Assembly (NCBI GenBank): GCA_041666125.1
Contig: JBAYHN010000052.1
Location: forward strand, 1-9,349
Direction of reading: 5' to 3'
Length of the DNA stretch: 9,349 nt
DNA from: JBAYHN01 sp041666125
GTDB lineage: Bacteria; Patescibacteriota; Gracilibacteria; UBA1369; UM-FILTER-53-11
Part shown: positions 6,803 to 9,349 of the stretch, one piece after another
Layout of the letters: every line of letters starts with the position of its first letter
Position numbering within the stretch: the stretch's first letter is position 1
Program-made: the position numbers and the translations under genes
Notes under the pieces: generated by a model
The model's input: the letters and a program-made list of their open reading frames with translations, nothing else
Told to the model about the DNA's origin: nothing
Database searches by the model: none

Positions 6803-9349
6803 ATGAACTCCAATATAAAGATTAAACACATCGGAATTGGCGTTTTATTTATTGCTCTTTTGGTAATAGCGGGATGGGCCAATTTTTCCAGCGTAAAAGT
6901 TGCAAAAGCGGCAGCGCCTACGTTACTTGAACTTAAATATATGGATTCAGGTGCCGGGGATGGTCGTGTGGATCTTATTCGAATGATGTTTAGTGCTGCT
7001 ATTACTAGCTGTACGGCTACAGTTGCCGATTTTGGGTATACGGCAAATGACATTACCGGATCGGCTATAGCTGGCGGAACTGTTCGATGTGCCGGAGATG
7101 ACTTATATGTGTGGATTGATTTTGGTACACAGGGAGCTGCCAATATAACAAGTCACACCACTGCCCCAACCCTTACATATACGGACGATGCGGCAAGGAC
7201 TATTTCTAGTGCGGGCGGAGAAGTCGCAAATTTTGGACCTCAAGATATTAGTGATGGAGCAAGCCCATGGACAACCGCAATATCGCTACAAGATAATAGT
7301 GGAGATGGAATTGCAGATAGAGCCGTTTTTACATATTCGGAGCCGATGGTAGATCATGCGGCTGGCACGTATGGATATAATGCAACTTCTGCAGCAAATC
7401 ACGGAAGTTGTACCGGTGAAAGCGCGGATCCAGACGGAACAGCAGTAATTGTGGTTACATTTACATGCACCAATGTTTATACCGCTGTTGGAGATTTTTC
7501 TATTACCGCCGCCGGAGCCAATGAGCTTCACGACGCAGCCAGCAATGAATTGAGCAATAAAACTTTTACAAGCGCCAGCGCTGTACCAGTAACGGACGGC
7601 ATGAAACCAAGGATAACTACCGCTGCAACTGGAGACGCAAATAGCGACGGATCGGTAGATCGTTTGGTACTTACTTTTTCCGAGCAAGTAGATGTTACCG
7701 ACGGTGGAACAGATAATGATTTTACTCTCGCTGCTTCTTCCGGTACTGCAACAATTACTGCAGGCACATATACTGCTGCAGACACCACTACGCTGACTTA
7801 TACAATCACCACTTCCGTTACGGGCAACACTTCATTGACTATTAGCCCGTCGTACTCCACTGCGGGAGCCGGAAGCCTTATTGATAATGGTTCAAACGAA
7901 ATGTTAGAGCTTGAAACGGTTTTGGGAACTGACGGCGCAAAACCTATTATTAAGCAATTTACTTATCAGGACACTAGCGGTGATGGCAACATAGACGCTT
8001 TTTTGGCTACATTTAGCGAGACAGTAACCGGTGACAGTTTTCTTAGCTCAAATGATTTGAATCTTACAAACACGGCAGGCATAGCTATGATGGGATTTGG
8101 AAGTGGTGGGTCGGATGTTATTACGGGGTCGGTCTCAAGTGCGACTGTTACTGTTGGTTCACCAGGAAGTACAGCTAACACCGCGAATGGCCTCGCGTTT
8201 GCAATTAGCACCCAAAATGGATTCTCATTAACTGACGGCACAAATACAAACACAACTCTTGGTGCACAAAGCCAAGCAACTTTTGTGGATGGAGCAGCGC
8301 CTCAAATGACAATCTTTCAATATAAGGATTCTGATGCTGATGGCAAAATAGATAGTTTTACAATTAGCATTAGCGAATCAGTTACCGCTTCAAGCGTTCT
8401 TAAGGCAAGCAATTTGACGTTTACAAACGTAGGTGATTTTACGGGCGCAGCATTTGGTTCTGGCTCAACAGACCTTATAACGGACACAGTAAGTAGCGTT
8501 AACGTAACCTTGGAAACAGAATCTACCGTTGTGGATACGGTTAATACAGGAACAATTGCAATTAGTACACAAGGGGCTGGTTTTTCTCTAATTGATTCAG
8601 TTGGAAATACAAACAACTCAAATACCGCACAGTCTCAACTTACGTTTGCCGACGGAGCAGGGCCTGTTATTACCTCCGCCGTGATGTCCGATGCAGCACT
8701 CAATGATGGCAAAATCGACAAAATCGCGCTCACTTATTCCGAGAATTTGGATATGATGCCGGGTGCAGGCACAAACGGATTTGTAATTTCATCCGCCGCA
8801 AATCACGGGACATGTGGTGATGCGAGTTCGGATCCCGACGGAACAACTACTTTGAATGTTACTTTTTCTTGCGCCAATGTATATACAGCAGTTGGTGATT
8901 TGACTATGACTTTTACGGCTAATGCCAATATAAGGGATAGTTCAAGTAATGCTCCTTCGGCAACATTAACGTCTTCAAGTACTACACCGGCTGCCATTAC
9001 AGACGGAGCAAAACCAATTCTAGTCAGTGCTGTAAAAAGCCAAAATCCAATTAGCGCAAAAGACCAGCTAGTACTGGTTTATTCCGAGCCAATGTATATC
9101 GATATTAATAGTGGTATGGGTGACACAGCTGGAGTAATTGATGCTGGAGATATTACCTCCAATGAAAGTATGACTTCGACCGCCGGCATAGGCGGCATAG
9201 TAAACGGCACAACCTTAACTCAAATTGGCACTTTTGGGACAGATGGAACGGTTGTCCAAAGTGCGGCTACAAATAATACTGTTGCAGTTTCTTCATCAAC
9301 AATCACTATAACTTTAAATACTGCTGTTGGTTCTTATTTTACAACTTCC
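6803..9349 (+). CDS. Secreted Ig-like repeat surface protein, 3' end outside window
   Basis: The frame from ATG 6803 stays open for 849 codons to the window edge, so the gene is partial at its 3' end. The N-terminus is a signal peptide: basic start, hydrophobic core GIGVLFIALLVIAG, and VAKAAAP as a likely signal peptidase I site. After it the protein is a train of Ig-like modules. New modules start at an Asp-Gly-(Ala/Met)-x-Pro junction at residues 151, 265, 377, 496, 617 and 734, giving periods of 112-121 residues. Six modules carry a DxxxDGxxD-type loop (residues 48-57, 164-172, 278-286, 390-398, 509-517, 630-639), generally followed by a Phe/Tyr-Ser-Glu strand. Modules 1-2 and the last two match modules of the preceding gene, so the two are paralogous. 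It lies 25 bases after the tandem stops of that gene, with an A-rich leader and no Shine-Dalgarno, and is probably co-transcribed. A cell-surface structural or adhesive role is inferred; no enzyme domain is visible. Confidence 0.93.
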   Translation, partial: MNSNIKIKHIGIGVLFIALLVIAGWANFSSVKVAKAAAPTLLELKYMDSGAGDGRVDLIRMMFSAAITSCTATVADFGYTANDITGSAIAGGTVRCAGDDLYVWIDFGTQGAANITSHTTAPTLTYTDDAARTISSAGGEVANFGPQDISDGASPWTTAISLQDNSGDGIADRAVFTYSEPMVDHAAGTYGYNATSAANHGSCTGESADPDGTAVIVVTFTCTNVYTAVGDFSITAAGANELHDAASNELSNKTFTSASAVPVTDGMKPRITTAATGDANSDGSVDRLVLTFSEQVDVTDGGTDNDFTLAASSGTATITAGTYTAADTTTLTYTITTSVTGNTSLTISPSYSTAGAGSLIDNGSNEMLELETVLGTDGAKPIIKQFTYQDTSGDGNIDAFLATFSETVTGDSFLSSNDLNLTNTAGIAMMGFGSGGSDVITGSVSSATVTVGSPGSTANTANGLAFAISTQNGFSLTDGTNTNTTLGAQSQATFVDGAAPQMTIFQYKDSDADGKIDSFTISISESVTASSVLKASNLTFTNVGDFTGAAFGSGSTDLITDTVSSVNVTLETESTVVDTVNTGTIAISTQGAGFSLIDSVGNTNNSNTAQSQLTFADGAGPVITSAVMSDAALNDGKIDKIALTYSENLDMMPGAGTNGFVISSAANHGTCGDASSDPDGTTTLNVTFSCANVYTAVGDLTMTFTANANIRDSSSNAPSATLTSSSTTPAAITDGAKPILVSAVKSQNPISAKDQLVLVYSEPMYIDINSGMGDTAGVIDAGDITSNESMTSTAGIGGIVNGTTLTQIGTFGTDGTVVQSAATNNTVAVSSSTITITLNTAVGSYFTTS
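7253..9349 (+). repeat. Tandem array of about 115-residue Ig-like modules
   Basis: Module junctions of the form Asp-Gly-(Ala/Met)-x-Pro start at 7253, 7595, 7931, 8288, 8651 and 9002, spaced 342, 336, 357, 363 and 351 bases. The modules starting at 7931 and 8288 are the most alike (DGxIDxF, SESV/SETV, FGSG, AISTQ, FSL.D) and look like a tandem duplication. The array runs off the right edge. Confidence 0.8.

Overview
The window reads as a chromosomal segment from an uncultured bacterium, most likely a member of the Candidate Phyla Radiation (Patescibacteria). This is inferred from three things. The YkuD enzyme carries an NBR1-like Ig domain, and it sits beside very large exported proteins built of Ig-like and fibronectin repeats. 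None of the four genes has a clear Shine-Dalgarno sequence; the starts sit in A-rich leaders. The DNA is AT-rich. The standard bacterial code is used: stops are TAG and TAA, and the roughly 2,950 codons of the four genes contain no in-frame TGA, which argues against the TGA=Gly code of Gracilibacteria/SR1.

Layout. Positions 1-242 hold no convincing gene but carry a 24/25-base inverted repeat and two copies of a small hairpin; together they look like a short non-autonomous element inserted at the 3' end of the next gene. Positions 243-983 (minus) encode a complete YebC/TACO1-family protein. A 193-base divergent intergenic region (984-1176) holds a strong promoter pointing right and a TATAAT box pointing left, so close to yebC that its mRNA would be nearly leaderless. 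From 1177 to the right edge runs a probable three-gene operon on the plus strand: a membrane-anchored L,D-transpeptidase (1177-2286), a 1,489-residue secreted multidomain protein (2308-6777), and a second secreted Ig-repeat protein that starts at 6803 and is still open after 849 codons at the edge.

How the genes may work together. The two large proteins are mosaics of the same modules. Ig-like units of about 112-121 residues begin with an Asp-Gly-(Ala/Met)-x-Pro junction, usually followed by a calcium-loop-like DxxxDGxxD segment and a (F/Y)SE motif. The first large protein also has fibronectin type III-like domains, a Gln/Glu/Thr-rich linker and a Lys-rich helical tail whose last residue is lysine. 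An L,D-transpeptidase encoded directly upstream, together with a helical tail ending in Lys, recalls Braun lipoprotein, which L,D-transpeptidases join to peptidoglycan through a C-terminal lysine. A sortase-independent wall-anchoring system for giant surface proteins is therefore a reasonable hypothesis, but it is inference and not shown by the sequence.
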